From the NCBI RefSeq assembly GCF_900116225.1, contig NZ_FOZZ01000001.1, positions 434,001 through 498,000 of the forward strand: a DNA stretch of 64,000 nt, written 5' to 3'. Made by a program: the position numbers and the translations under genes. A model generated the notes under the pieces. The model was not told the DNA's origin and made no database searches. It worked only from the letters and a program-made list of their open reading frames with translations. Of the stretch, positions 25,843 through 34,483 are shown in pieces (position 1 is the first letter of the stretch; each line of letters begins with the position of its first letter). The DNA comes from Sphingobacterium wenxiniae (lineage in GTDB: Bacteria; Bacteroidota; Bacteroidia; Sphingobacteriales; Sphingobacteriaceae).

Positions 25843-25850
25843 TAGCTTTG
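25843..25850 (+). promoter_or_regulatory. -7 box for panB (TAGCTTTG)
   Basis: TAGCTTTG fits TAnnTTTG and ends 20 bases before the panB ATG. No convincing -33 box. The region 25535-25842 contains no gene, only fragments of dispersed hairpins (CTCAATCTTACGAGAGAG at 25767, also near 31050; ACTTCGGAAGTCTAA at 25816). Confidence 0.45.
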
Positions 25851-25870
25851 CTTTCTCAAAGCAAGAAAAA

Positions 25871-26686
25871 ATGTCTGTAAATAAAATTATAAAACGCATC
25901 ACCACCAATAGCATCCGGGATATGAAAGCTCGAGGCGAAAAAATAACCATGCTGACTGCTTACGATTATTCTACAGCAAGAGCACTGGATGAAGCAGGTA
26001 TTGATGTGTTGCTAGTAGGTGATTCTGCGGCCAATGTTTTTGCGGGATATGAGACCACTTTGCCCATTACTTTGGATAATATGATTTACCATGCTAGTGC
26101 TGTTGCACGGGGAACAAAGCGTGCTTTAGTATTAGCCGACCTTCCTTTTGGCGAATATCAAGGGACAACAGAAGATGCTTTCAAGGCGGCAGTACGCATG
26201 ATGAAAGAATCCGGTGCACATGCGCTCAAACTCGAAGGAGGTGTAGAAATCATAGAGAACATCAAGAAGATTATCGATGCCGGTATCCCGGTCTGCGGAC
26301 ATCTTGGGCTTACGCCACAATCCATCAATAAATTCGGTACTTTCAGTGTTCGAGCACAGGAAGAAGCGGAAGCAGAAAAATTGAAATCCGACGCTATCGC
26401 ACTGCAAGAAGCAGGATGTTTTGCTGTCGTATTGGAAAAAATACCTGCGGCCCTAGCACAGGATGTTTCCAGTGTATTAGTTATTCCTACAATCGGTATC
26501 GGTGCTGGAAATGGTTGCGATGGACAGGTATTGGTCGTCAACGATATGTTGGGTTTTACCAAAGATTTCAAGCCTAAATTTTTACGTCAGTACATGAACT
26601 TATATGGCGATATGGTGCAGGCTGCCTCACAATATGCCGCGGATGTCAAAGCAGGAAACTACCCTAACGAATCCGAACAATACTAA
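25871..26686 (+). CDS. panB: 3-methyl-2-oxobutanoate hydroxymethyltransferase
   Basis: A 271-residue TIM-barrel enzyme that makes ketopantoate from 2-ketoisovalerate in pantothenate synthesis. The family signatures are MLTAYDYSTARALDEAGIDVLLVGDSAANVFAGYETTLP without gaps (about residues 27-66; the Mg ligand Asp is in VGDS), HLGLTPQSIN, and VLEKIPAALA with the catalytic Glu. IPTIGIGAGNGCDGQVLVVNDMLG closes the barrel. Length and start are normal. The following membrane-protein gene begins 9 bp later. Confidence 0.97.
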   Translation: MSVNKIIKRITTNSIRDMKARGEKITMLTAYDYSTARALDEAGIDVLLVGDSAANVFAGYETTLPITLDNMIYHASAVARGTKRALVLADLPFGEYQGTTEDAFKAAVRMMKESGAHALKLEGGVEIIENIKKIIDAGIPVCGHLGLTPQSINKFGTFSVRAQEEAEAEKLKSDAIALQEAGCFAVVLEKIPAALAQDVSSVLVIPTIGIGAGNGCDGQVLVVNDMLGFTKDFKPKFLRQYMNLYGDMVQAASQYAADVKAGNYPNESEQY

Positions 26687-26695
26687 AATAGGGCC

Positions 26696-27304
26696 ATGAA
26701 GATTTTGCTCATTGTTTTTCTTGTAGGCATATTGGTTTACTTTATTTCCCGACGTTTTTTCCAAGGCGGCGGTCCCCAAAGTATCGTCCGTGCCAACCAG
26801 AAAAACGGCTATCTTCTTATCGACACTTCGTCCGCTATCATTTCCAACGTTACCAAACGTACACTCTGGACTGTTGGAATCGGCTTTGTTCTTTTCCTAA
26901 TTACGCTCGTAATCGGTATAAAAATCAAGATTATCTTGATTGCTCTCCCTTTGAGTCTATACCTGATCGCCCAATTGTTCGTATGCACCAACCATGTCAA
27001 AGTAGCCAGAAATCAGCGCCTATACTTTGACCCAAATAACAACGAAATATGGGTTGATCGCATCCATGGCGAAGAAATGCGGTTCAACTTGCTTCGTGAT
27101 GTGCAACAAGTTAACGAAGTGAAATCCGTACAGGCCAACAGAGGGATACTCTTTGGTTACTATGAACTCAAGACTTCAAGAGGAAAATTAGTTATCCCCT
27201 ACTTGGTACAGCAAAATCAGCATAGCAACAACAGGTTATTTTTTGATTGCGTAAACCAAAATTTTAAGATTGTTGTAGAAACAAAGCTGTTCCCGATTAT
27301 TTAG
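26696..27304 (+). CDS. Membrane protein with PH-like cytoplasmic domain, unknown
   Basis: A 202-residue protein with three hydrophobic segments: residues 1-16, about 55-75 (LWTVGIGFVLFLITLVIGI) and about 78-98. The remainder (NQRLYFDPNNNEIWVDRIHGEEMRFNL ... ELKTSRGKLVIPYLV) reads like a YcxB or bacterial PH-type beta domain. No function recognised. It follows panB by 9 bp and is probably translated from the same transcript, though no metabolic link is evident. Confidence 0.75.
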   Translation: MKILLIVFLVGILVYFISRRFFQGGGPQSIVRANQKNGYLLIDTSSAIISNVTKRTLWTVGIGFVLFLITLVIGIKIKIILIALPLSLYLIAQLFVCTNHVKVARNQRLYFDPNNNEIWVDRIHGEEMRFNLLRDVQQVNEVKSVQANRGILFGYYELKTSRGKLVIPYLVQQNQHSNNRLFFDCVNQNFKIVVETKLFPII

Positions 27305-27375
27305 TATTAAGTGGTTAATTGTTGAACTGTTTAATTGGTTATTTGGTTAAATGTTTAATTGGTTAATTGATATAT

Positions 27376-27452
27376 GCGCTAATCTCTAAACATTAATCCC
27401 TAAACTTTAATCCTTAAACGCTAATTCCTAAACTTTAATCCCTAAACATTAA
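27376..27452. repeat. Tandem 14-bp repeat (AATCCCTAAACTTT units)
   Basis: About five units of the form AATCYCTAAACNTT follow each other, preceded by a related AT-rich run with repeated GGTTAATTG/GTTTAATTGG words (27310-27370). The whole 190-bp gap between the membrane protein and the CDF gene is low-complexity. Confidence 0.7.
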
Positions 27453-27533
27453 AAACTAAGTTTACCGACGAGTGACAACCGTTTTTCCCATCGTTTGTTA
27501 AATTATGGTATCTTTACTGCAAAAACAAAGCTC

Positions 27534-28415
27534 ATGTCAAATGCCGACAAGGCCATACGCACCACTTATTTCAGCATCTTAACCAACTTTTTGTTGGCAT
27601 TGACAAAATGGTTGGCTGGGATTTTTGGCAATTCCTATGCGCTGATTGCTGATGCTATTGAATCAACCGCTGATATTTTTTCTTCTTTTTTGGTTTTGTT
27701 GGGATTGAAGTATTCCAAACGCCCAGCGGATCACACCCATCCATACGGACACGGTAGAATTGAGCCACTTATCACTTTTATTGTCGTTATCTTTTTGGTA
27801 CTTTCGGCATTTGTTATTGCTCGAGAAAGCATAAAAAACATACAAACGCCACATGAACTTCCCAAGCCTTGGACTTTGATTGTCTTAGGCGCTATTATTC
27901 TTTGGAAAGAAATATGCTTTCGGGTTATCATCAAACGAAGCAAAGCACTCAACAGTACCTCGCTTAAAGCTGAAGCCTGGCACCATCGTAGCGATGCCAT
28001 TACCTCCGTCGCGGCCTTTATCGGTATTTCCATAGCGCTGTTTGCAGGTGATGGCTACGAAAGTGCAGATGATTGGGCAGCCTTATTTGCCTCCGGTCTT
28101 ATTCTGTACAATTGTTATGGTATCTTTCGACCAGCACTTGCCGAAATCATGGATGAACACCGTTATGAAGAACTTGAAGAAATCGTTCGGCAGAAATCCC
28201 TTGATGTAAAGGGGGTAATGGCAATTGAGAAATGCTACATCCGCAAGATCGGTATGCTCTTCCAGCTTGATTTACATGCAGTGGTTCCTCCAACCTTGAC
28301 GGTCCGTGAAGGACACACTATCGCCCACGACCTCAAAGATTATCTCATTCAAGAACTTCCCCATATCGGTAATGTGTTCGTACATATAGAACCGTTTGAG
28401 GAAAATCTTTCTTAA
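27534..28415 (+). CDS. Cation diffusion facilitator (CDF) family transporter
   Basis: The frame is open from 27495, but the ATG at 27534 (MSNADKAIRTTYFSI) is the natural start and gives 293 residues. Six transmembrane segments are predicted. The metal-site motifs of CDF exporters are visible: ALIADAIESTAD in the second helix with HTHPYGHGRIEPL after it, and HHRSDAITSVAAF in the fifth. The C-terminal 80 residues form the cytoplasmic ZT-dimer domain, ending in VFVHIEPFEE. It should export Zn2+, Fe2+ or Mn2+. It is a lone gene. Confidence 0.93.
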   Translation: MSNADKAIRTTYFSILTNFLLALTKWLAGIFGNSYALIADAIESTADIFSSFLVLLGLKYSKRPADHTHPYGHGRIEPLITFIVVIFLVLSAFVIARESIKNIQTPHELPKPWTLIVLGAIILWKEICFRVIIKRSKALNSTSLKAEAWHHRSDAITSVAAFIGISIALFAGDGYESADDWAALFASGLILYNCYGIFRPALAEIMDEHRYEELEEIVRQKSLDVKGVMAIEKCYIRKIGMLFQLDLHAVVPPTLTVREGHTIAHDLKDYLIQELPHIGNVFVHIEPFEENLS

Positions 28416-28427
28416 AAAAGGGACGAC

Positions 28428-28466
28428 GTCTCCTATATTTGCTTGAAACAAACATAGGAGACACCT
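28428..28466. repeat. Hairpin repeat (GTCTCCTATATTTG ... CAAACATAGGAGAC)
   Basis: A 14-base stem with one mismatch lies 13 bp after the CDF stop. Its close relative is at 45312-45353. It could help to end the CDF transcript but has no T-run, so it is listed as a dispersed hairpin. Confidence 0.65.
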
Positions 28467-28521
28467 CTTCATCCCCCTATTCTGCTCTGCTGATGTTTAG
28501 TGAGATTTCAATGAACATGGT

Positions 28522-28929
28522 CTACAGCGACAGTTTCCAACCATTGTTAACCGCAGTAGCGCATTCGCCATAAATACCCTTTTCGCCAAAATAGTCCTTT
28601 CCGCCGAAGGTATAGGTATCCAACCCGACCAGTTCCTATTGAACCTGCGGGATAGGAAATTGTGTTGGCGTTCCATCTTGCAGGAGATCATTTCTGCGCA
28701 TAAATGTAAATGGCACAAACGTACCTCCTGCCCCATCGATTTCTATAGCGTATTCATAATGTAAAGCATCCCCAAGCGAATCGGGTGTTGCCTGAATATC
28801 GGGTAGTAATCCATTCGATTTGCGTGCCGATTCACCTGTGTTGAGTTCGTCTGCCGCGCCATTATAGTCCTTCAGCCAAAACTTTGATTCTGCACGTAGC
28901 AAACGTATTTCTTCTGCAAGGAAGTACAC
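28522..28929 (-). pseudogene. SusD/RagB C-terminal remnant with in-frame stop
   Basis: On the minus strand the sequence reads YFLAEEIRLLRAESKFWLKDYNGAADELNTG and, later, FMRRNDLLQDGTPTQFPIPQVQ, both typical of the C-terminal part of SusD-like lipoproteins. A TAG at 28636-28638 interrupts the frame; beyond it the same frame continues as ELVGLDTYTFGGKDYFGEKG and ends in NNGWKLSL at 28522. Upstream of 28929 the frame is broken by stops and the N-terminal 400 or so residues are absent. It is a decayed gene. Up to 29160 there is only what may be the old promoter (TATATTTG, minus strand 29153-29160). Confidence 0.85.
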
Positions 28930-29331
28930 CTACCTAAATAGAGAAGGGCGTGGACTTTATATCCGCTAGCCTTCGATCTTGTTCTGGGGGAGAAGATCTA
29001 GCTACACATTCGCTGGCCCAAACGTACACGTTGAGACCTTGTGCTGTCTTTAGGGAGTGTGGTTGGATTGATTGTCTTGTTCATTTGTCTTTATATTGTT
29101 AATTAGTGTTCTGTAATACTTCGTTGCCAACGCCAATTGTTTAACGCATGCACAAATATAAAACTTTATGTAATAAAGTCTACAATTTTAGTAGATTTTA
29201 TTTAAAAATATTTATATCTCAAATATTCACCTTTTTACCAAGAAACCCACCAAGCTAAACGACGACCTATTTGACTTTCATAATAGAATAGTTATCTTGC
29301 ATCTTAAAATAGCAATTAAGTAGACGGTTTC

Positions 29332-30753
29332 ATGAATATACATCATTTCACACTGTCATTTTTCCTTCTAATCACCATCCCTTGCATAATATTTGCGCAA
29401 GACAGCCCTTCCCGTCCAAACATTGTTTTTATCTTAGCGGATGATTTGGGCATTGGCGATATAGGTGCTTATGGTCAACTACATATCCGTACCCCAAACA
29501 TTGATCAATTGGCAGAGAAAGGGATACTGTTCCATAACTTCTACGCAGGAACATCCGTCTGCGCACCTTCACGCTCTTCACTGATGACGGGTCAACACAC
29601 CGGGCACACTTATATTAGAGGTAACAAAGAAATACAGCCCGAAGGGCAAGAGCCACTATCTGAATCTGTGGAAACCGTAGCCATGTTGCTCCAGTGTGCA
29701 GGCTATGTGACCGGAGCTTTTGGCAAATGGGGATTGGGCATGGTTGGTAGCAGTGGCGACCCGAACAGAAAAGGCTTTGACACGTTCTTTGGCTACAACT
29801 GTCAACGACAATCCCACCGTTATTACCCTACACACCTATGGCACAACGACAAAAAAATCATACTGGAAGGCAACGATCTAACCCAGAAAGTACATTACGC
29901 CCCTGAACTTATACAGGAACAGGCCTTGGATTTTATTGAAACCAATAAGGATAAACCTTTCTTCCTATTTGTACCGACGGTATTGCCACATGCGGAATTA
30001 ACAGTTCCAGACGACGATTTCTATCAAGCTTATGCTCATACTTTCGAAGAGACAGCCCATAAAGGCAATGATTACGGTACACAAGCGACTGTAGCAGGTT
30101 ATAGCTCCGTCGAGAAACCACGTGCCACGCATGCCGCTATGGTCAGCCGTATCGACAACCATGTCGGACAGATTGTGCAGAAAATCGAGGCATTAGGGCT
30201 TTCGGAGAATACGATTATCATTTTCAGTAGTGACAATGGCCCTCATCGCGAAGGCGGAGCCGATCCCGCATTTTTCCAGAGCGCATTGCATTACCGCGGT
30301 TATAAACGAGAACTGTACGAAGGCGGTATCCGGGTTCCTTTCATTGTCAACTGGCCGAACACCATCGCTCCAGGTCAACAGCAACATGTTGCCGCATTTT
30401 GGGATGTAATGCCTACCTTGGCGGAATTGACAGCTACAGCAATCACCTCTCCTACCGATGGTATATCCTTTCTTCCAAGTTTGTTGGGGAATGGCTCACA
30501 GGCTGAACATCCATATCTTTATTGGGAGTTCCACGAAGACGGTGGTCGGCAGGCGTTGCGTTCCGGCGATTGGAAACTGATCCGCCTACAAGCTAAACAA
30601 AAAGAAAAATCAGTATTGGAGCTGTATGACTTAGACAAGGATCCAAGCGAACAGCATAACATCGCAGACAAGCATCCCGAGGTGGTCAAACAGCTTTCCG
30701 CATTAATGGATGAAGCACATGTAGAAAGTCCGATTTTTCCGTTTAGGAATTAA
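29332..30753 (+). CDS. Arylsulfatase (type I, Cys-type) exported
   Basis: A 473-residue protein with a signal peptide (FFLLITIPCIIFAQ). The sulfatase fold starts at NIVFILADDLGIGDIGAYG with the Ca-binding Asp pair, and the formylglycine site is SVCAPSRSSLMTGQHTG (C-x-P-S-R, about residues 81-97). Later metal ligands are in FSSDNGPH. The Cys must be converted by a formylglycine-generating enzyme; the SUMF1-like protein at 18062 lacks the needed cysteines, so the maturase lies elsewhere. It stands next to a decayed SusD gene, as if left from a sulfated-glycan locus. Confidence 0.93.
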   Translation: MNIHHFTLSFFLLITIPCIIFAQDSPSRPNIVFILADDLGIGDIGAYGQLHIRTPNIDQLAEKGILFHNFYAGTSVCAPSRSSLMTGQHTGHTYIRGNKEIQPEGQEPLSESVETVAMLLQCAGYVTGAFGKWGLGMVGSSGDPNRKGFDTFFGYNCQRQSHRYYPTHLWHNDKKIILEGNDLTQKVHYAPELIQEQALDFIETNKDKPFFLFVPTVLPHAELTVPDDDFYQAYAHTFEETAHKGNDYGTQATVAGYSSVEKPRATHAAMVSRIDNHVGQIVQKIEALGLSENTIIIFSSDNGPHREGGADPAFFQSALHYRGYKRELYEGGIRVPFIVNWPNTIAPGQQQHVAAFWDVMPTLAELTATAITSPTDGISFLPSLLGNGSQAEHPYLYWEFHEDGGRQALRSGDWKLIRLQAKQKEKSVLELYDLDKDPSEQHNIADKHPEVVKQLSALMDEAHVESPIFPFRN

Positions 30754-30824
30754 TAGGTTATAACCCGTTGTACGTTATGAAATAAAAAGTCTCCTAATTG
30801 TCGCTCTGAACCTTTCGAAGCCTC

Positions 30825-31070
30825 AAGATGACAATTTATTGTACTTTTTAGACATCCTTCTTTCAAGACTTCGTAGAACCCCTTCGATCGGTTAACCAAG
30901 TGTAACTTGTAAGGATAATAAATAAGTTTGTAACTTGCTACGCTCATCGTTTCTAAGTTGAAAACTTAGACTATTTATCACAAGATTCCGCTGGCCGTGC
31001 CTCGCTGTGTCTCGGCTCTGACGAGAACTCAGGCGGAGGGCTCTGACGCGGGCTCAATCTTACGAGAGAG
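30825..31070. repeat. Cluster of dispersed repeat modules
   Basis: This gap contains the 24-bp sequence also at 23180, a hairpin family TAAGTTGAAAACTTA related to 45378-45402, GTGTCTCGGCTCTGACGAG modules as at 3719, and CTCAATCTTACGAGAGAG as at 25767. I see no gene between 30754 and 31143. Confidence 0.6.
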
Positions 31071-31143
31071 AGAAAAGGGTGGCTTAGGAGAACAAAACAT
31101 GTGATAATGCATAACAGGTAGGTTATGATGATATAAAAACACT

Positions 31144-31791
31144 ATGCAAGCATTGATCATCGGCGCTACGGGCGCTACAGGTAAAGATTTATTGGATCTG
31201 TTGTTAAAAGACGCTACTTTCGAACGTGTGGATATTTTCGTCAGACGTCCGGTGGATGTACAGCATGAGAAACTGTTTGTACATAGCATAGACTTTGACG
31301 ATGTGGCAAGCTGGCAACACTTGGTGAAAGGCGACGTTTTATTTTCCTGTCTCGGCACAACCTTAAAAGCAGCAGGAAGCAAGGAAGCACAATGGAAAAT
31401 TGATTATGACTACCAATATAATTTTGCTCAAACTGCACAACAAAACGGCGTGCATAGCCTCTTACTGGTATCTTCTAATTTCGCTTCGCCGCAATCTTCC
31501 TTTTTCTATACCAAGATTAAAGGTCAACTAGAAGTGGATGTGCAAGCTTTAGGATTTCGTAGTTTACACATCTTTCGACCGCCCTCCCTTATCCGTAAAA
31601 ACAGTGATCGTTCAGGAGAAAAGTTTGGTATGCATGTCATCAAGTTCTTCAATGCTATCGGGCTTTTCCGTTCACAAAGACCACTTCCCACAGAAGTATT
31701 AGCCAAGGCAATGATAAACGCCAGCAAAGGTACTTCATCTACCTTTATGAGCTATACAGGTGAGGAAATATGGAAGATGAGTAAAATCTAA
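31144..31791 (+). CDS. NAD(P)-binding Rossmann protein (HTATIP2/atypical SDR-like)
   Basis: A 215-residue cytoplasmic protein beginning with the dinucleotide motif ALIIGATGATGKDLL. SCLGTTLKAAGS (about residues 67-78) and FYTKIKGQLE (with the Tyr-x-x-x-Lys pair, about residues 122-131) match the atypical SDR branch that includes HTATIP2-like oxidoreductases. FRPPSLIRKN is also characteristic. Substrate unknown. It is a single gene between an intergenic repeat cluster and a convergent EEP gene. Confidence 0.82.
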   Translation: MQALIIGATGATGKDLLDLLLKDATFERVDIFVRRPVDVQHEKLFVHSIDFDDVASWQHLVKGDVLFSCLGTTLKAAGSKEAQWKIDYDYQYNFAQTAQQNGVHSLLLVSSNFASPQSSFFYTKIKGQLEVDVQALGFRSLHIFRPPSLIRKNSDRSGEKFGMHVIKFFNAIGLFRSQRPLPTEVLAKAMINASKGTSSTFMSYTGEEIWKMSKI

Positions 31792-31840
31792 TACAATAGG
31801 AAGCTGCTCAAATGAACCGCTTCCTATGTTTAAATAAAAA

Positions 31841-32692
31841 TTATTCCAGTCGTAGCTTGGCGACTACCGGCATGTGGTCGGAAGGGAAACGCATATTCAA
31901 TGCGTCGACCAATACCCCATATTTCTCTACGACAATATCATCTGTCACAAACACATAGTCAATTCTGTGCTTAGCCGTAGCGTGCCAATCAAAAGAGTTG
32001 AACGTCCCTAGGGGACCATAAGGTGGTATTTTTGTCACTTCATAAGCATCTTTCAACTGTTCCTTGATCGTTTGGATCTGTACAGTTTCCGGTGTAGAAT
32101 TAAAATCCCCCGTAGCGACAACAGGCAATCCGCCTGAGATTTCCTCGACCTTCTTTACCAATAGCTTTGCCGATTCTTCCCGCGCCTTCTGGCCTTGATG
32201 ATCAAAGTGGGCATTGAACACAAAAAACTCTTTTCCATTTCTTTTATCCTTGAGCTTCACCCATGAACATATTCTATTACAGCATATGGCATCCCAGCCC
32301 AACCCAGGTTTATCAGGAGTTTCGCTAAACCAGAAATCCCCTTTGTCTACTACATCAAATTTGTCCGTATTATAAAAGATGGCAGAATGTTCCCCTTCTG
32401 TACCACCATTATCTCTTCCCACACCCACAAATGCGAAATTATGGATTTCATCTATCGCCCGAAGCTGATGAATAAACCCCTCCTGTGTTCCCACAATATC
32501 AATCTCGTGGAATACCAATAAGTCTTTCACCATTTCCTTGCGATATTCCCAAGCATTCAGGCTATCCTTTGATGTGTCCATTCTTAGATTAAAACTGGCC
32601 ACTTTAAACTCACTGACAGGGTGTTCTTGTGTACATGCTGACACCAATAATAAACATATCCCGCCATATATGATATTTCTTAAACTTTTCAT
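31841..32692 (-). CDS. Endonuclease/exonuclease/phosphatase (EEP) family lipoprotein
   Basis: A 283-residue lipoprotein (LLLVSACTQEH, Cys20) with the whole EEP fold. Metal and catalytic residues are in VASFNLRMD, GTQEGFI (Glu), FNAHFDHQG (His), ATGDFNSTP (Asp/Asn) and FPSDHMPVV (Asp/His). The superfamily cleaves phosphodiester or phosphate bonds in nucleic acids, inositol phosphates or sphingomyelin-like lipids. The gene follows SusD by 16 bp, so it belongs to the SusC/D transcript and probably processes the substrate taken up by that pair at the cell surface. Confidence 0.88.
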   Translation of the reverse strand: MKSLRNIIYGGICLLLVSACTQEHPVSEFKVASFNLRMDTSKDSLNAWEYRKEMVKDLLVFHEIDIVGTQEGFIHQLRAIDEIHNFAFVGVGRDNGGTEGEHSAIFYNTDKFDVVDKGDFWFSETPDKPGLGWDAICCNRICSWVKLKDKRNGKEFFVFNAHFDHQGQKAREESAKLLVKKVEEISGGLPVVATGDFNSTPETVQIQTIKEQLKDAYEVTKIPPYGPLGTFNSFDWHATAKHRIDYVFVTDDIVVEKYGVLVDALNMRFPSDHMPVVAKLRLE

Positions 32693-32708
32693 ACTTTATG
32701 ATTTTCTG

Positions 32709-34472
32709 TTAATTCCAACCTTCATTTTGCCCCAGGTTTCCATTGCGTTCAATATCAGCCAACGGTATTGGATACAGATATTTCTTGTCAACCCATTCCC
32801 TTTGTCCCGGATTCCAGATTACTTCACCCGATGTGCCATTGGACAATTGAATCTGTCCAGCGGCATTCGATGTAGAGATATTTACATATGCAATTCCAGG
32901 TGTAGAAGAAACCGGGCGCTCTCCCTGATAGAAATATACATCCTTGATACCGTCTCCATTTAGATCATACTCTCCCAACGCAGGTACAAACATCCCGTTC
33001 ATTTTTGCAGACTGAAACAATTCCCCTAATCTCCATCTGATCAAATCGTCCGTTCTCAATCCCTCGAAGATCATTTCTACAGCACGTTCACGCAGTACTT
33101 CCAACAATACAGGGTCTGTAAACTTTCCTTTATAATAATTGACCAGATAAGGATCTGCACTTGTCGGCAATATAGCTGTAACAGCGGACGAGATACCTGC
33201 CCTTTCACGAAGAGCACCTATGGTATTGCTCCATTCCGTAGCATTCATTTCCCTTAATTCGGCCAAGGCTTCTGCTTTATTCAACAAGACTTCTGCCCAA
33301 CGCATGATAATGTGTGCATTGTCATTTCTACTTTCATCATCATATGGGAAGCGTTCGTCATAACACCATTTTATAGGCTGATACCCTGTATAAGTCTGCG
33401 TAAAGTTAGGCGGAGATATAACCGGAACCCCGTTTTCTGTTCTATGGTAATTCCCAGAGCGGATAGTTTGTTTCAGTCGGAGATCGCGGTCTTGTACTTC
33501 ATCGACAAAAGATTGACCAAAATGATTGGCATCATCTGTAAACCGTGAACCGTCAAGGTTCAGGTACATCTTTACAAAATCACGTGTTAGGCTTGGTCGA
33601 TTTCCATAAGTAGGGCTAATGAAACGACGATTTGCCGAGCTGAATACTTGCAGGCCTGCATCTAATGCTACTGCCAGAATAGTTTCATCTGCATAAGGCA
33701 CTTTTGCAATGAAAAGCTCACGATAGGAATTATCCAGATTCGCTGACCGATGCAAGGTAAAGCCATTAATTTCATTGGCTGTATTTACCACCTCCCTATA
33801 CCAACGCTCTGCAGATGCCATTTGTTGGTAGTTAGTATGATATTTACGAATGGAAGCTTCATATAAACAGATTCGGGTTTTGTACGCCCGAGCCACATTT
33901 TTCGTGATACGTGTAGAAGTAGCGTCGGATTCCAGATTGATATGTGCTATCGCATAATTCAGATCATCCAACACTTTCTCCATCACTTCAAAACGGTTGT
34001 CTCTTCCTGCGTATAACACGTCATCATTATCTATATCAATAGTATTCTGTATCCAAGGCACGTCCCCGAATCGTTTTATCTTTTCAAAATAAAACAGGGC
34101 TCTGAAAAATCGAGCTAAACCTATAAAATGTTCCTTGGTCTGAACAGTACTATTTTCCGCATTTTCGATGAAATAATTGATATTGCGTAACTCTTTCCAT
34201 TCCCATCCTGTACTGGTGATCGGGCTTAGAGCATTAGGCGCAAGGAAAGCATCCACTGCATTTCTGGCAACAAAATCCGAGAGGTCATCTTTTTGGAACA
34301 CCCCAACGTCAGTGCCTGGCAAAATATCATAAAATGAGTTGGCATATAACTGCATACCCGCCTCCGAACTAAAAATTGCTTGATTAGATGCCGTGTCCAC
34401 TGGTATTTCGTCCAACTTACATGAAGCAACGAATAGAACCAACAGTACATATACATATTTTAACTTTTTCAT
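32709..34472 (-). CDS. SusD/RagB family nutrient-binding outer-membrane lipoprotein
   Basis: Taking the ATG at 34472 (MKKLKYVYVLLVLFVASC) gives a lipoprotein of 587 residues; an ATG three codons earlier (34481) is equally possible. After the lipobox Cys the sequence shows the SusD N-terminal region (DTASNQAIFSSEAGMQLYANSFYDILPG), TPR-like helices with ARFFRALFYFEKIKRFGDVPW, and the C-terminal SusD domain (MRWAEVLLNKAEALAEL, LREREAVEMIFEGLR-type segment) ending in GNLGQNEGWN. It caps the SusC barrel encoded 12 bp upstream and binds the substrate at the surface. Confidence 0.95.
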   Translation of the reverse strand: MKKLKYVYVLLVLFVASCKLDEIPVDTASNQAIFSSEAGMQLYANSFYDILPGTDVGVFQKDDLSDFVARNAVDAFLAPNALSPITSTGWEWKELRNINYFIENAENSTVQTKEHFIGLARFFRALFYFEKIKRFGDVPWIQNTIDIDNDDVLYAGRDNRFEVMEKVLDDLNYAIAHINLESDATSTRITKNVARAYKTRICLYEASIRKYHTNYQQMASAERWYREVVNTANEINGFTLHRSANLDNSYRELFIAKVPYADETILAVALDAGLQVFSSANRRFISPTYGNRPSLTRDFVKMYLNLDGSRFTDDANHFGQSFVDEVQDRDLRLKQTIRSGNYHRTENGVPVISPPNFTQTYTGYQPIKWCYDERFPYDDESRNDNAHIIMRWAEVLLNKAEALAELREMNATEWSNTIGALRERAGISSAVTAILPTSADPYLVNYYKGKFTDPVLLEVLRERAVEMIFEGLRTDDLIRWRLGELFQSAKMNGMFVPALGEYDLNGDGIKDVYFYQGERPVSSTPGIAYVNISTSNAAGQIQLSNGTSGEVIWNPGQREWVDKKYLYPIPLADIERNGNLGQNEGWN

Positions 34473-34483
34473 TGTTATCATTT

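Noticed and set aside
27376..27452. Telomere-like (CCCTAAA) repeat
   Set aside because: Units are 14 bp and degenerate; the resemblance to telomere repeats is chance.
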